A DNA stretch of 64,000 bases from a bacterium (GTDB lineage Bacteria; Myxococcota; UBA727; JAUIJE01): the NCBI GenBank assembly GCA_030431455.1, contig JAUIJE010000010.1, forward strand, positions 267,350-331,349. Direction: 5' to 3'. A model generated the notes under the pieces. It was given only the letters and a program-made list of their open reading frames with translations. It did no database searches and was not told the DNA's origin. How positions within the stretch are numbered: position 1 is the stretch's first letter; each line of letters begins with the position of its first letter. Below, in pieces: positions 25,816-39,705 of the stretch. A program made the position numbers and the translations under genes.

Positions 25816-27591
25816 ATGAAGCGCACCATCACTCGTCTCGTCGTCGGTTGTTGTCTTTGCGGTACCGCAACCTGGGCCGCGTGCGCCAGCGACGACGCCG
25901 GCCAAAAGCCTGACCCCGCCTCCGCGGCCGCCACCGCCCCGCCCGCGTCCCCCCCGCCCGCGGATCCAGCCTTCGCCGCCCTCGCGGACAAGACCTACCA
26001 GGCCTATCTCGAGACCCACCCGGGCCTCGGGGTCGAGCTCGGTTTGCACGCCTACGACGGCCGGGTGCCCGACGTGTCCGCGGGGGCGATCCAACGCGAG
26101 ACCGCCCAGCTGCACGAGCTCGAGGCCGAGGTGGCCGCGGTCGACGCCCAGCGGCTGTCCACGATTCAGCGGGTCGAGCGCGAGGTGTTGCTCTCGGTGT
26201 TGCGCAACGCGCTCTTTCGCATCGAGGTGCTGCGGTACCCGCAACGCAATCCCATTGTGTACTCCCTGTCCCTGTCCGAGTACATCTCGCGCCCCTACGC
26301 CCCGCTCGCCGACCGGGCCCAAGCGGTGATTCAGGTGGCGAACGCCTCGCCGACATTCTTCGCCCAAGCCCAAGAGAACCTCGACGAGGTCATGCCCCGG
26401 ACGTTCGTCAACATCGCCCTGCTCCAGACCAAGGGCACGGTGACGTTTGTGCGCGACGACGTGAAGCTCGCGTTCGCCGACCTCCAAGACCCCAAGCTCG
26501 CGGCCAAGCTCGCCGCCGCGCTCGACACCATGGCCAGCACCCTCGAGCAGCACGCGACCTTCCTCGAGCAGCGCTTGGCCAAAGCCGACGACAACTACGC
26601 CCTGGGCACGGAGACCTTTCTCGGGCTCCTCAAAGTGCAGAACACCCTCGACATCGACCTGCCCACGCTCAAGGCGGTGGCCGAGCGCGACCTCGCGCGC
26701 AACACCAAAGCGATCGAGGCCGCCGCGCGCCGGATCGACAAAGACCGGCCGGTGGCGGACGTGGTGGCCGAGGTCTTGGCCAACAAGCCCGCCGCGGACG
26801 CGGTGCTCGACGAAGCCCGGGCCCAGATGACCGAGCTGCGGGCCCACATCAAGGACAACAACATTGTGACGATCCCGTCCGATGACGTGGCCGAGGTCAA
26901 GGTCACCCCGCCCTTTTTGCGGTACAACTTCGCGTTCCTCGACGGGGCCGGCCCCTTCGAGTCCACCCCGTTGCCGAGCTTTTATTACATCACGCCCCCC
27001 GACCCGAGCTGGCCGCCCGAGAAGCAGGCCGCCTACGTGCCGGGCAAGACCGATCTGCTCGGCACCTCGATTCACGAAGTCTGGCCCGGCCACTTCCTGC
27101 ACATGCTGCACAAAAAGCAGGTGCCCTCGAAGATCCTCAAGAGTTTTTGGAACTACGCGATGGGCGAAGGCTGGGCCCACTACGTCGAGGAGATGATGGT
27201 CACCACCGGCGGCTACCACGCCGACGACCCCGCCACCCAGATCGGGATGTTGATCAACGCCCTGCTCCGCAACGTGCGGTTCTTGTCCGCCATCGGCCTG
27301 CACTGCGAGGGCATGACCGTGGCCGCGTCGGAGGCGATGTTCAAGGCGCGGGCGTTTCAGGACGACGGCAACGCCCAACAACAGGCGGTGCGCGGCACCT
27401 TCGATCCCATGTACCTGTCCTACACCTTGGGCAAACTCATGATCATGAAGCTGAAAGGGGATGTGCGGGCCGAGCAAGGGGACGCGTTCTCGGCCCAGGC
27501 CTTCCATGACCGGTTCTTGTCGTACGGGGCCGCGCCGGTGCCGGTGATCCGCCGCGCCATGCTCGGCGACGACGCCGGGCCCGCGCTGTAG
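25816..27591 (+). CDS. DUF885 family zinc-peptidase-like lipoprotein
   Basis: 591 residues. The signal peptide ends near TWAAC, a plausible lipobox, followed by a Pro/Ala linker. The body is all-helical like M2/M3-related DUF885 proteins. The metal site is visible as IHEVWPGHFLHML near residue 418 (an HExxxxH variant) and the downstream Glu motif MGEGWAHYVEEMM near 452. DUF885 proteins are predicted periplasmic peptidases with unknown substrates. The length is typical and both metal-binding segments are intact. Single gene, convergent with the acyltransferase. Confidence 0.85.
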   Translation: MKRTITRLVVGCCLCGTATWAACASDDAGQKPDPASAAATAPPASPPPADPAFAALADKTYQAYLETHPGLGVELGLHAYDGRVPDVSAGAIQRETAQLHELEAEVAAVDAQRLSTIQRVEREVLLSVLRNALFRIEVLRYPQRNPIVYSLSLSEYISRPYAPLADRAQAVIQVANASPTFFAQAQENLDEVMPRTFVNIALLQTKGTVTFVRDDVKLAFADLQDPKLAAKLAAALDTMASTLEQHATFLEQRLAKADDNYALGTETFLGLLKVQNTLDIDLPTLKAVAERDLARNTKAIEAAARRIDKDRPVADVVAEVLANKPAADAVLDEARAQMTELRAHIKDNNIVTIPSDDVAEVKVTPPFLRYNFAFLDGAGPFESTPLPSFYYITPPDPSWPPEKQAAYVPGKTDLLGTSIHEVWPGHFLHMLHKKQVPSKILKSFWNYAMGEGWAHYVEEMMVTTGGYHADDPATQIGMLINALLRNVRFLSAIGLHCEGMTVAASEAMFKARAFQDDGNAQQQAVRGTFDPMYLSYTLGKLMIMKLKGDVRAEQGDAFSAQAFHDRFLSYGAAPVPVIRRAMLGDDAGPAL

Positions 27592-27597
27592 GCCCGC

Positions 27598-29589
27598 TCA
27601 CTCAGCCCCCGGGGCCGGCGAAGGGCGCAACGTCTCGTCAATGAACGTCGCGTGTTCGCGGGCAAAGCCCGGGCGCAGGTGGCCGGCGTCGATGTACACC
27701 GGCCACCCCTCGTCGGTGGCGGTGGGGCACACGTCGGTGCACAACCCGGCCACCGGATCGATCACCCGCACCCCGTGCGCGGTCGCCCACGCCACCAACG
27801 CGGCCCGGCCCACCGGATCGGTGAGGGGGCCCACCGGGACCGGCTCCTTGGCTCGCACCGCGCCCCCCGCGCCCGGCCACCAGCGCAGTGACATTTCGCC
27901 AACCAGCCGCAGGGGGTCGCCGTAGGGGGACGCGAGCACCAACACCACCTCGATGCCCGCCGCCCGCCACGCCTCCGCTCTCGCCCCCAGCGCGTCCAGC
28001 GCGTGGGCGCGCTCGACGGGATCGGACAGCTCCCGCCGCTGTCCGTTCACCACCCGCCAGAAGCCGTGCCCGTCGTAGCCCGGGTTCCAGCGCCCCCCGA
28101 TGACGATGCGCCGCACGTCTCCTTCGGCCACGAGGTCGTCGACCACGTCGTACAAGGCCAAACACGAGGGGTGTTCTTTGTGCATCACCCCCGGCAACGG
28201 CAAACAGCCGTCGTAGGTGACCATCGCCGCGCTGTACACAGTTTGTTGCTGGCTCTCCATCAATTGCACCAGCCGCGGCGCGTAGTGCTCCATGAACGAA
28301 TCCCCCACGAACACCACCCGGCCCTCGACCCCGCCCGGCCGGGTGTTGAGCCGCACCCCGCGCACCAGCTCGAACCGCCACGGCTTCAGCGGCGGCCACT
28401 CTTTGCGCGCCTCGGCCACCATCGACGCGAACCTCCCGTCGAGGCGCGGGCCCCACACGCCCCCCGCGGCGAGGCCGGAGACCCCGGTGACCGCGGCCAT
28501 CACCACCAGGGCACGCACCGGCCGCCCGCCCCAGCCGCGCTTTTGCCGCGCCGGGGCCTCGACCCACCGGTGGCTGGCCGCAGCCAGCGCCCAGCTCGCC
28601 CCCAGGACCACCGCGCCCCGTCCGGGCCCGGGGGTGGTCCAAGCCGCGTCGCCGGTGCGCAACAGCGCCAGCAACGGCCAATGCCACAGATAAAGCCCGA
28701 AGCTGAGCCGCCCGAGGTGGCGCAACGGCCGGTTGTCGAGCAGCCACGAGCGCGCCGCCCCCGGCTCGGCCGCCACCACCAAGCCCGCCCCCAGCGTCGG
28801 GGCCAGCGCGAACACCCCCGGCACCGGGTCCCAGCGCTGCACCGTCCAGAAGCTGCCGACGATGAGCAGCAGGCCGGCCCCCCGCAGCCCGTGCGCGGCC
28901 ATGCCCACCGGCCGGGCCGCGCTCCCCACGTGCCACGCCGCCGCCGCCCCCCCGGCCACAAACTGCCAGGCCCGCGCGGGGAGAAGAAAAAACGCCGCGT
29001 TGGGGGCGTCGATCACCCACGCGACATTGGCCCCGAAGCTGGCCAGCCCGACGACCAGCAGCGAAAAGCCCAGCCGGCGCCCACGCCCCGCGGCCGCCCA
29101 CAGCAAGAGCGGAAACAGCAAGTAGAACTGCTCTTCCACCCCCAACGACCAAAAATGCAACTGCGGCCGGAGGTGCGCCTCGGGGGCGAAGTACCCGGCC
29201 TGAAAGTACGCATAGACATTGGCGCCAAACAGCCCCGCGGCCGCGGTCTCCTCTCCCAGCCGCTGAAACTCGTGGGGGAACATCGACCACCACCCCGCGG
29301 CCAGGGTGATGGCCAACACCACCGCAGCCAGGGGCACGATGCGGCGGACCCGTCGTCGATAAAAGGCCCCCAGCGAGAACGTCCCCGCCCGCAGGTCCTG
29401 GAGCACCAACCGGGTGATGAGGTACCCGGAGATGACAAAGAAGACGTCCACCCCCAAAAAGCCGCCCGTGAGGACGTCGGGGAACACATGGAACACGAGC
29501 ACACCGAGCACCGCCACCGCCCGCAGGCCCTCGATGTCGCCCCGAAAGGCGAGCCGGGGGGCTGGCGCATCCGCGCGGGGGGAGCTCAA
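27598..29589 (-). CDS. OafA/YrhL-type acyltransferase with C-terminal SGNH domain
   Basis: 663 residues. The N-terminal ~370 residues form an acyltransferase-3 domain with ten or more membrane helices, starting RGDIEGLRAVAVLGVLVFHV (catalytic His of the family) and GGFLGVDVFFVISGYLI. The C-terminal ~250 residues are an SGNH hydrolase-like domain with VVFVGDSFMEH near 430 and DAGHLRPGFA near the end, giving Ser and Asp/His. Such proteins O-acetylate surface polysaccharides in the inner membrane. The TTG start at 29589 overlaps the stop of the CBM9-like gene, so the two are coupled. Confidence 0.9.
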   Translation of the reverse strand: MSSPRADAPAPRLAFRGDIEGLRAVAVLGVLVFHVFPDVLTGGFLGVDVFFVISGYLITRLVLQDLRAGTFSLGAFYRRRVRRIVPLAAVVLAITLAAGWWSMFPHEFQRLGEETAAAGLFGANVYAYFQAGYFAPEAHLRPQLHFWSLGVEEQFYLLFPLLLWAAAGRGRRLGFSLLVVGLASFGANVAWVIDAPNAAFFLLPARAWQFVAGGAAAAWHVGSAARPVGMAAHGLRGAGLLLIVGSFWTVQRWDPVPGVFALAPTLGAGLVVAAEPGAARSWLLDNRPLRHLGRLSFGLYLWHWPLLALLRTGDAAWTTPGPGRGAVVLGASWALAAASHRWVEAPARQKRGWGGRPVRALVVMAAVTGVSGLAAGGVWGPRLDGRFASMVAEARKEWPPLKPWRFELVRGVRLNTRPGGVEGRVVFVGDSFMEHYAPRLVQLMESQQQTVYSAAMVTYDGCLPLPGVMHKEHPSCLALYDVVDDLVAEGDVRRIVIGGRWNPGYDGHGFWRVVNGQRRELSDPVERAHALDALGARAEAWRAAGIEVVLVLASPYGDPLRLVGEMSLRWWPGAGGAVRAKEPVPVGPLTDPVGRAALVAWATAHGVRVIDPVAGLCTDVCPTATDEGWPVYIDAGHLRPGFAREHATFIDETLRPSPAPGAE

Positions 29590-30806
29590 GGGGCGAACAC
29601 CAACGTGCCGAACCGATCGAGGTTGTGAAAATCACCTGAGTAGGGGCTCGACCAGGCCGAGGCTTCGTTCTTCACCACTTTGTCGCCCCGTCGGATGCGG
29701 TCGAGGCGGAACAGGTTGATCTTCCATTCGGTGCCGATCGCCACCGGGCCGGGGATGTCGCGAAGCTCGTCGATGGGGATGCGCCACTCGCTGATCCAAC
29801 CTTTGTCCTCGTCCCCGTGTTCGTTGAGGGTGCCATCGAGGACCGCCTTGGATGTGTAATTGACATTGTAGGAGGTGTCGAAGTTCTTGCGGCGCCCCCC
29901 TTTGAACGCGGCGTCGAAGTGGGTGTCGTTGGGCGCGGCCTGCAGCTCGACGTATTCGTCCTTGTCCCCGTCGGCGTCGATGAAGATCTCCACCGCCTCG
30001 GACTCGTAGAGCGGGTCGTCGCGCTTGTCGTACGGGGTGTGGATGTCGTTGTCGTCACACTCGAACGCGACGTAGAGCGCGTCGTCGTCCCACAGCAGCC
30101 GGGCGTGGGTGTTGTTCTGCAGCTTGCCCCGGCCGCGGTAGGAGATGAACGGCCCGATGCGCTCGGCCCGTTGCCAGTCCGGCTCGTCGAGCTTGCCGTC
30201 GATGGTGATGGCCCCGGTCCGCTTCTTCGCCTTGACGGTGGGAAAGGCGGGGGCTCCGTCCGAGATCGCCAAGGTGCCGAGCGAGACCCGTTGCTGGTCG
30301 TCGTGTTCGCCCGCGGTGACCTCGTACCGGTCGCGTCCCTCGTAGAGCCCGACATACAGCTGCATGGCGTCGGCGGGGTAATCCTGGGGCACCGCGACCA
30401 CGAACCGGTCCTCGAGCACGTCGCCCGGCACCAAGCTGTCCGCGGCCACCATGGGGGGCAACAGGATGTGATCGCGCCCGGCCATGCGCAGCTCGCCCCC
30501 CGGCACCAGCCCATGCACAAACACTTTGGGCCCGCGCTTGGCCGCGTCGGTCTTGGCGAAGCGCCACCACAACGTCAGCTCCGCTTGCTGGCCGCGCTTG
30601 ACCGCGTCGGGGCGGACAAACCCCACCAACCCGATCTCGTCTTCAAACACATGGTCGGCGGCGTGGCCCCCCGCGGGACCGACAAGATCCGCGGGCAGGG
30701 GCTTTTTCGCCTGTGCGCTCACGAGCGACGGCCCCGGCGTGTCCTCCTTTCGGGTACATGCCAAAAGGGTCGAAAACGCGAACAAACAGCACACCACACG
30801 TTTCAT
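29586..30806 (-). CDS. Lipoprotein with CBM9-like domain
   Basis: 406 residues. MKRVVCCLFAFSTLLACTRKE gives a lipoprotein signal with Cys near 17. Residues 60-200 hold a beta-rich region of unknown family. From about 215 there is a carbohydrate-binding family 9-like fold: ITIDGKLDEPDWQRAE, LLWDDDALYVAFECDDND, EIFIDADGDKDEYVELQ and WISEWRIPIDEL. The pairing with a polysaccharide acyltransferase supports a role at cell-surface glycans, but ligand binding is inferred. A longer in-frame start upstream enters the AT-rich intergenic region and is not favoured. Confidence 0.8.
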   Translation of the reverse strand: MKRVVCCLFAFSTLLACTRKEDTPGPSLVSAQAKKPLPADLVGPAGGHAADHVFEDEIGLVGFVRPDAVKRGQQAELTLWWRFAKTDAAKRGPKVFVHGLVPGGELRMAGRDHILLPPMVAADSLVPGDVLEDRFVVAVPQDYPADAMQLYVGLYEGRDRYEVTAGEHDDQQRVSLGTLAISDGAPAFPTVKAKKRTGAITIDGKLDEPDWQRAERIGPFISYRGRGKLQNNTHARLLWDDDALYVAFECDDNDIHTPYDKRDDPLYESEAVEIFIDADGDKDEYVELQAAPNDTHFDAAFKGGRRKNFDTSYNVNYTSKAVLDGTLNEHGDEDKGWISEWRIPIDELRDIPGPVAIGTEWKINLFRLDRIRRGDKVVKNEASAWSSPYSGDFHNLDRFGTLVFAP

Positions 30807-30978
30807 CAGCACCTCGGGGCCCGGTTTATCGCTGTGGCGTGAGGAGCACCACGCGCGACATAACGCATTGAAAAATATCACATTTTCCCGCACCCTAGAC
30901 ATGAATGACCCGCCCCCGCGGCACGTCTTCTCACACACCGGCCTTCGCTCCGCGAAAGCCCCACCGAAGGGACACGTC
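30807..30978. promoter_or_regulatory. AT-rich divergent intergenic region
   Basis: 172 bases between divergent lipoprotein genes. The stretch 30860-30900 (CGCATTGAAAAATATCACATT and a following CCTAGACAT) is far more AT-rich than its surroundings and is the natural place for promoters. No exact consensus pair can be assigned. AAGGGA seven bases before ATG 30979 is the likely ribosome binding site of the DUF6600 gene. Confidence 0.45.
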
Positions 30979-32859
30979 ATGATGGCGAACCGAACCGCAG
31001 CCCTCGTCACCTTCCTGGCCCTGGGCCTGTTGGGCGGCTGTGTCGAACGCACCGTCTACGTCCGCGAAAACAGCGGCGCCACCGCCGCGGCCCCCACCAG
31101 CAACGCCGGCGGAGGCATGGGGTACGGCGCCGCGCCGCCCGCGTACGACGTCCAGAACGTCAATGGGTTCTATGACGCGCTGAGCCCCTACGGTCGTTGG
31201 TACCCCCACACCGTGTACGGGCAGGTTTGGGTCCCGTCGCGCAGCTACGTGCAGACCGGGTGGCGTCCGTACACGCATGGACATTGGGAGTACAGCGAAT
31301 GGGGCTGGACCTGGGTCAGCTATCACCCATTTGGCTGGGCCACGTCGCACTACGGTCGCTGGTACTACGACTCGTCGCTGGGCTGGGTCTGGGTGCCCGG
31401 CACCCGCTGGTCCCCCGCGTGGGTCACCTGGCGCACCGGGGGCGGCTATGTCGGCTGGGCCCCCATGCCCCCCGGGAGCTACTACGGCGGCACCTACGCG
31501 GTGTACGAGACCTCCTGGGTGTTCGTGTCGAGCTCGGCGATGGGCACCACCACCATCTCCACCGTGATCGTGCGCAACGGCGGGACCTACCAACAATGTA
31601 TGCGCCGCACCCGGTGGAACCGCACCACCGTGACCGTGCACGGCGATCCCATCTACCGCGGCCCGGATCCGCGCGACGTCGAGCAAGCGGGGGCCACGAT
31701 TCGGCACCGGCCCATCCGCGACATCGACGACGACCACCCGACCTCGCGTCCCCCCCGCGGGGTGACCATCGCCGGCGGCTCGCGCGGGGGCGGTGACCAC
31801 GACGGCGCCGATCGCGGGGGCCGCCCCACCGGCAACACCACCGCCGGCAACAATGGAACGGGAGGGAGCCACGACGGCACCACCCGGCCCGGCCGCGACG
31901 ACGGACGCGACGGGCGCGGCACCACCCGCCCGGGCAACGACCCCGCCGACAGCCGCACCGGCCGGGGCGACGTCACCAACCCCCACACCGGGCGCGACCC
32001 CGGGCGCGGCACCACCCGGCCGACCGACGACGACCGCAGCGGCCGCGAGCCGGTCATCGACCTCACCGACCGCGCCCGGCGGGACAACGGCGTGGTCCAT
32101 GACCGCCGCGACCCCGCCGACGACAACCGCCGGCCCGACCCCCGCGATGACCGCAACACCCGTGACCCGCGCCGCGACCGCGACGACGGCCGGGGCAACG
32201 GCAACCCCGCGAGCGGGGATGACCGCCCGGGACGGGGGGTGCCCGCGGATGTGCGCGACGGCCTGCCCGACGAGGACTACTTCGAAGGGGGGCGGGACGA
32301 TCGCACCCCGTCGCGCCCCACCGAAGCGGCACCGGACAATGGCATTGGACAACGCTACCACCCGGACCTGAGCCCCCCGCGGGTCGACAACCGCATGCCG
32401 GTGGACACCACCACGCCCCCCGGCGTGGACCGCCCCGCGGCCCCCCACCACCAGGCACCGGCGCGGCCCAACCAAGCCCAGCCCGGCAACCAGTTCCGCA
32501 CCGCGCCCGGCTCGGCCACGCCCTCGTACCGGCCGCCGAGCGGGCCGTCGCGCACGCCGACCTATCAGTCGCCGGGCGCCCCGTCGCGCGCGCCGAGCTA
32601 CCAAGCGCCGAGCGGCCCCTCGCGGGTCGGTCCCACCCCGCGCAACACCCCGTCGCGCACGCCGGCCTATCAGTCGCCGAGCGCGCCCTCCCGGGCCGCG
32701 CCCACCCCGCGCAACACCCCGTCGCGGGCCGCGCCCACCCCGCGCAACACCCCGTCGCGCGCAGCCCCGGCCCCCGCGCCGGCCCCGGCCCCCAAACGGT
32801 CGGCGCCGCGCAAGTCGCGCAGCAGCAAGAAGAAGGCGCGCGACAACCCCCGTCGCTGA
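30979..32859 (+). CDS. DUF6600 envelope lipoprotein with long disordered Arg/Asp/Pro tail
   Basis: 626 residues. A signal peptide ends LLGGC (Cys near 20). Residues ~50-215 are a Trp/Tyr-rich DUF6600 region: FYDALSPYGRWYPHTVYGQV, VPSRSYVQTGWRPYTHG, and the repeated GWTWV/GWVWV blocks. After this, residues ~230-440 are Asp/Arg/Gly/Thr-rich, and the last ~190 are Pro/Ser/Arg-rich with recurring TPSRTPAYQSP and APTPRNTPSRA units, ending in a basic RKSRSSKKKARDNPRR. The tail suggests interaction with cell-wall or polyanionic material. The gene ends directly before a strong intrinsic terminator. Confidence 0.8.
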   Translation: MMANRTAALVTFLALGLLGGCVERTVYVRENSGATAAAPTSNAGGGMGYGAAPPAYDVQNVNGFYDALSPYGRWYPHTVYGQVWVPSRSYVQTGWRPYTHGHWEYSEWGWTWVSYHPFGWATSHYGRWYYDSSLGWVWVPGTRWSPAWVTWRTGGGYVGWAPMPPGSYYGGTYAVYETSWVFVSSSAMGTTTISTVIVRNGGTYQQCMRRTRWNRTTVTVHGDPIYRGPDPRDVEQAGATIRHRPIRDIDDDHPTSRPPRGVTIAGGSRGGGDHDGADRGGRPTGNTTAGNNGTGGSHDGTTRPGRDDGRDGRGTTRPGNDPADSRTGRGDVTNPHTGRDPGRGTTRPTDDDRSGREPVIDLTDRARRDNGVVHDRRDPADDNRRPDPRDDRNTRDPRRDRDDGRGNGNPASGDDRPGRGVPADVRDGLPDEDYFEGGRDDRTPSRPTEAAPDNGIGQRYHPDLSPPRVDNRMPVDTTTPPGVDRPAAPHHQAPARPNQAQPGNQFRTAPGSATPSYRPPSGPSRTPTYQSPGAPSRAPSYQAPSGPSRVGPTPRNTPSRTPAYQSPSAPSRAAPTPRNTPSRAAPTPRNTPSRAAPAPAPAPAPKRSAPRKSRSSKKKARDNPRR

Positions 32860-32884
32860 GTTGAGTGTTCGGCCTTGTGCCGAG

Positions 32885-32923
32885 CGGCCGCGGTTATCCT
32901 CCCAGAGACCGCGGCCGTTTTTT
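32885..32923 (+). terminator. Strong intrinsic terminator after the DUF6600 gene
   Basis: Perfect 10-base stem CGGCCGCGGT / ACCGCGGCCG with a 13-base loop, followed directly by six T residues. Only clear Rho-independent terminator of this quality in the window. Confidence 0.9.
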
Positions 32924-32943
32924 ATGGATAGCGGGCCGGGCGG

Positions 32944-33588
32944 CTAGGCCGAGCGGGCGCGGCGCGCGAACAGCTCGGTCACCGCGGTGCGCACCGCTTG
33001 GCCCCGGTGCGAAATCGCGTGCTTTTCCGTCGCCGAGAGCTCGGCCATGCGCTGGCCGGGGTGGGCCTCGGGGATGAACAGCGGGTCGTAGCCAAAGCCC
33101 CCCGCCCCGCGCAGGTCGTGCGCGATGTGGCCGCGCACCTCGCCGTACGCCTCGATGAGCTCCCCGCCGGGCAGCAGCACCGCGCAGATCGCACACGCAA
33201 AATGTGCGCCGCGGTCCTCGTCGGGTACGCCCGAGAGCTTCTCGAACAACAGCGCGTTGTTGTCGTCATCGCCCTGTCCCGCGTCGTGGTCCTGGGCGAA
33301 CCGCGCGCTGCGCACCCCCGGCCCCCCGTCGAGAGCGTCGACGCACAGCCCGGAGTCGTCGGCGAGCACCGCGAACACCCGGTCCGCGAGCGGCAGCGCG
33401 GCCAACGCCCCCGCCACCCCTTGGGCCTTTTTGATCGCGTTGCCTCCGAAGGTGTCCGCGTCCTCCACCACCTCGAGGTCGATGCCCGCCTCGCGCTGGG
33501 TCATGACCGTGAAGCCCTCGGCGATGGCCGCGAGCTCTTTGGCCTTCTTGGCGTTGTTGGTGGCGAGGAGCAGAACGTCCCGGGCCAC
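32944..33588 (-). CDS. rdgB: XTP/dITP diphosphatase (RdgB/HAM1 family)
   Basis: 214 residues from GTG 33588, one base after the stop of rph. It hydrolyses non-canonical purine triphosphates (XTP, dITP) and so guards the nucleotide pool. Signatures are LLLATNNAKKAKELAAI at the N-terminus, FAVLADDSGLCVDALDG near 85, GPGVRSARFAQDHDAG, and GAGGFGYDPLFIPEAHPGQ and AISHRGQAV near the end. All match the family's substrate and metal sites. The rph-rdgB pair is a conserved operon in many bacteria. Confidence 0.93.
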   Translation of the reverse strand: MARDVLLLATNNAKKAKELAAIAEGFTVMTQREAGIDLEVVEDADTFGGNAIKKAQGVAGALAALPLADRVFAVLADDSGLCVDALDGGPGVRSARFAQDHDAGQGDDDNNALLFEKLSGVPDEDRGAHFACAICAVLLPGGELIEAYGEVRGHIAHDLRGAGGFGYDPLFIPEAHPGQRMAELSATEKHAISHRGQAVRTAVTELFARRARSA

Positions 33589-33589
33589 G

Positions 33590-34330
33590 TCAGCGCCCCA
33601 GGGCCTGGTCTTGCAGCCGGCAAAGCTCGGCCACCGCGGCCATGCCCTGGTCGACGAGCACATCGAGGGTCTTGCGGTCCAGGGGTGCGCCCTCGGCGGT
33701 GCCTTGGATCTCGATGATCGACCCGTCCTTGCGGCCCACCAGATTGAGGTCGGTGTCGGCCTTGCTGTCCTCGACGTAACAGAGGTCGGTGCAGACCTCG
33801 CCGCCGAGCACCCCCAGCGACACCGCCGCGACCTGTCCGGTGATGATCTTGTCGATGTCCTTGGTGGCCAAAGGGCGATGAGGCTTTTTCTCGATCAAGT
33901 CCCGCACGCACAATGTCAACGCAACATAGGCCCCGGTGATGCAGGCGGTGCGCGTGCCCCCGTCGGCCTGGATCACGTCGCAGTCCACGTGAAGTTGGCG
34001 CTGGCCGAGCTTGTCGATGTTGACCACGTTGCGCAGCGAGCGCCCGATGAGGCGTTGGATCTCTTGGCTGCGCCCGTCGGGGCGGCCTTTGTCCACTTCT
34101 CGACGACGGCGCTCATGGGTCGAGGCGGGCAACATCGAGTAGCTGGCCGTGACCCAGCCCCCGCCGGAGTCGAGCCGGAACGGCGGCACCCGGTCCTCGG
34201 CGGTGCAGCACACGAGCACGCGGGTCTGCCCGAAGCTGACCAGCACACTGCCTTTGTGATGCGCGATGTACCCGGTCTCAAACGAGATGGGGCGAAGTTG
34301 GTCGGGGGCTCGTCCGTCGGGGCGCGTCAT
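33590..34330 (-). CDS. rph: Ribonuclease PH
   Basis: 246 residues, full length. Phosphorolytic 3'-5' exoribonuclease that trims tRNA 3' ends. Conserved segments are MTRPDGRAPDQLRPISFE, GSVLVSFGQTRVLV, the PFRLDSGGGWVTASYSMLP phosphate-site region, RSQEIQRLIGRSLR, and DCDVIQADGGTRTACITGA with the catalytic Asp. It is coupled to rdgB and follows the kinase gene. Confidence 0.95.
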   Translation of the reverse strand: MTRPDGRAPDQLRPISFETGYIAHHKGSVLVSFGQTRVLVCCTAEDRVPPFRLDSGGGWVTASYSMLPASTHERRRREVDKGRPDGRSQEIQRLIGRSLRNVVNIDKLGQRQLHVDCDVIQADGGTRTACITGAYVALTLCVRDLIEKKPHRPLATKDIDKIITGQVAAVSLGVLGGEVCTDLCYVEDSKADTDLNLVGRKDGSIIEIQGTAEGAPLDRKTLDVLVDQGMAAVAELCRLQDQALGR

Positions 34331-34401
34331 GTTGGTGTTCCTCCGCGCACTGCTCTGGCCACCGGGCCCCGGTTCGTCAACCGGTTCCGCCGAGGCGGCG
34401 T

Positions 34402-35409
34402 CTAGACGTAGAGCGGCGGGGGGCGGTCGCGGTTGGAGCGCACCAGGTCGGTGACCATCACGGACAGCGCTTGTCGCCCCGCTTGGAAGTCGTCGACGAG
34501 GGGGGCCACGAGGTGGAACACGCTGCCCGCGTCCGGCGGACGATCCATCGCCTCGGGGGTCAACAGCAGGTCACACACGTCCTTGAACTCGTCGGGGATG
34601 GGGACCTTCGACGGCCACCGCGGCCGCTCGGCCCGCGCGTGGGTGGCCAAGATGGCGTCGTCGGGGAGGTTCTCGACTTCGAACGCGCGCCGGCCCGCGA
34701 GCAGCTCGTAGAACATCACCCCCACCCCGTAGACGTCCATGACCTGCCCCGGGGGCTCGCCCCGGGCTTGCTCGGGGCTGAGGTAACCGGGCGTGCCCAC
34801 CACCTGAAGGTCGCCGGGGTCTTGCAGGCTGAGCACCGCGGTGCCGAAATCGAACAGCCGCACCCGGCCGTCGATGTCGATCATCACGTTGTGCGGGGAC
34901 ACGTCCCGGTGCACCAGGCCCAGCGGACGCCCCCGGGGGTCGACGAGGGCGTGGGCCGCGGCCAGGGCCTCGGCGAGGTCGGCGATGACCACCGCGGCGA
35001 TCTCCGGCCGCATCCGCAGCTCGTTCTGCCGAAACGCGTACAGCACATTGCCGAGGTGTTCGCCCTCGACGTACTCGAGGGCGATCCAGACCTTGCCGTC
35101 GTGCATGCCGCGGGCGTGGGCGCGCACCAACCCGGGGTGGTCGAGCATGACCAGCAGGTCGGCCTCTTTCGAAAATGCTTCTGCATCGGTCGGGGCCTGG
35201 GCCACCGGGGCGTGCATGACCTTGACCACCGCCGGCTCCCCCCGCTCGAGCGGGAGCAGGGCGTGGGGATCGTCGGGGGCGGGCAAAAACCGCGCGCGGT
35301 ACACCCGACTCTGGCCCCCCCGCCCGATTTCGTCGACGACCTCGAAGGGCCCGATGCGCACGGTCTCGTGGGTCGGGGCACCGGGCAAGTTCGGGGGCGC
35401 GTCACTCAT
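34402..35409 (-). CDS. Soluble Ser/Thr protein kinase
   Basis: 335 residues, no membrane helix. The kinase domain fills residues ~20-290: GRGGQSRVYRA glycine loop, VVKVM (catalytic Lys), EYVEGEHLG hinge, LVHRDVSPHNVM catalytic loop, DFGTAVL metal loop, GTPGYLSPEQARG. HRDVSPHN instead of HRDLKPEN is a myxobacterial-style variant: it keeps Asp and Asn, while Lys is replaced by Ser. The C-terminal 45 residues are a short regulatory tail. It lies between lon and rph on the same strand, so it may be co-expressed with proteostasis genes. Confidence 0.88.
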   Translation of the reverse strand: MSDAPPNLPGAPTHETVRIGPFEVVDEIGRGGQSRVYRARFLPAPDDPHALLPLERGEPAVVKVMHAPVAQAPTDAEAFSKEADLLVMLDHPGLVRAHARGMHDGKVWIALEYVEGEHLGNVLYAFRQNELRMRPEIAAVVIADLAEALAAAHALVDPRGRPLGLVHRDVSPHNVMIDIDGRVRLFDFGTAVLSLQDPGDLQVVGTPGYLSPEQARGEPPGQVMDVYGVGVMFYELLAGRRAFEVENLPDDAILATHARAERPRWPSKVPIPDEFKDVCDLLLTPEAMDRPPDAGSVFHLVAPLVDDFQAGRQALSVMVTDLVRSNRDRPPPLYV

Positions 35410-35462
35410 GGCGCGACTCTACCAGCGCCCGGCCCGCGACGCGAAACCGGACACCCCGCGGG

Positions 35463-38240
<2,778 letters not shown>

Positions 38241-38271
38241 GTCTTTTCCGGAAGGTCAGGCCCCGCGCCGA

Positions 38272-39606
<1,335 letters not shown>

Positions 39607-39705
39607 GGATTCCTCGGGCCCTTTTCTTCTGTCTTACCAACCCCGGGGCCAGGGCGGGAGTCTTCCGTCGGGTGGGCAAATGCCTACATCGACCGGCTTC
39701 GCCCC

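Noticed and set aside
28003..29628. 541-residue plus-strand frame
   Set aside because: Antisense to the acyltransferase and composed of Pro/His/Arg/Gln.
30931..32604. 557-residue minus-strand frame
   Set aside because: Mirror of the DUF6600 gene with Val/Ala/Gly-only composition.
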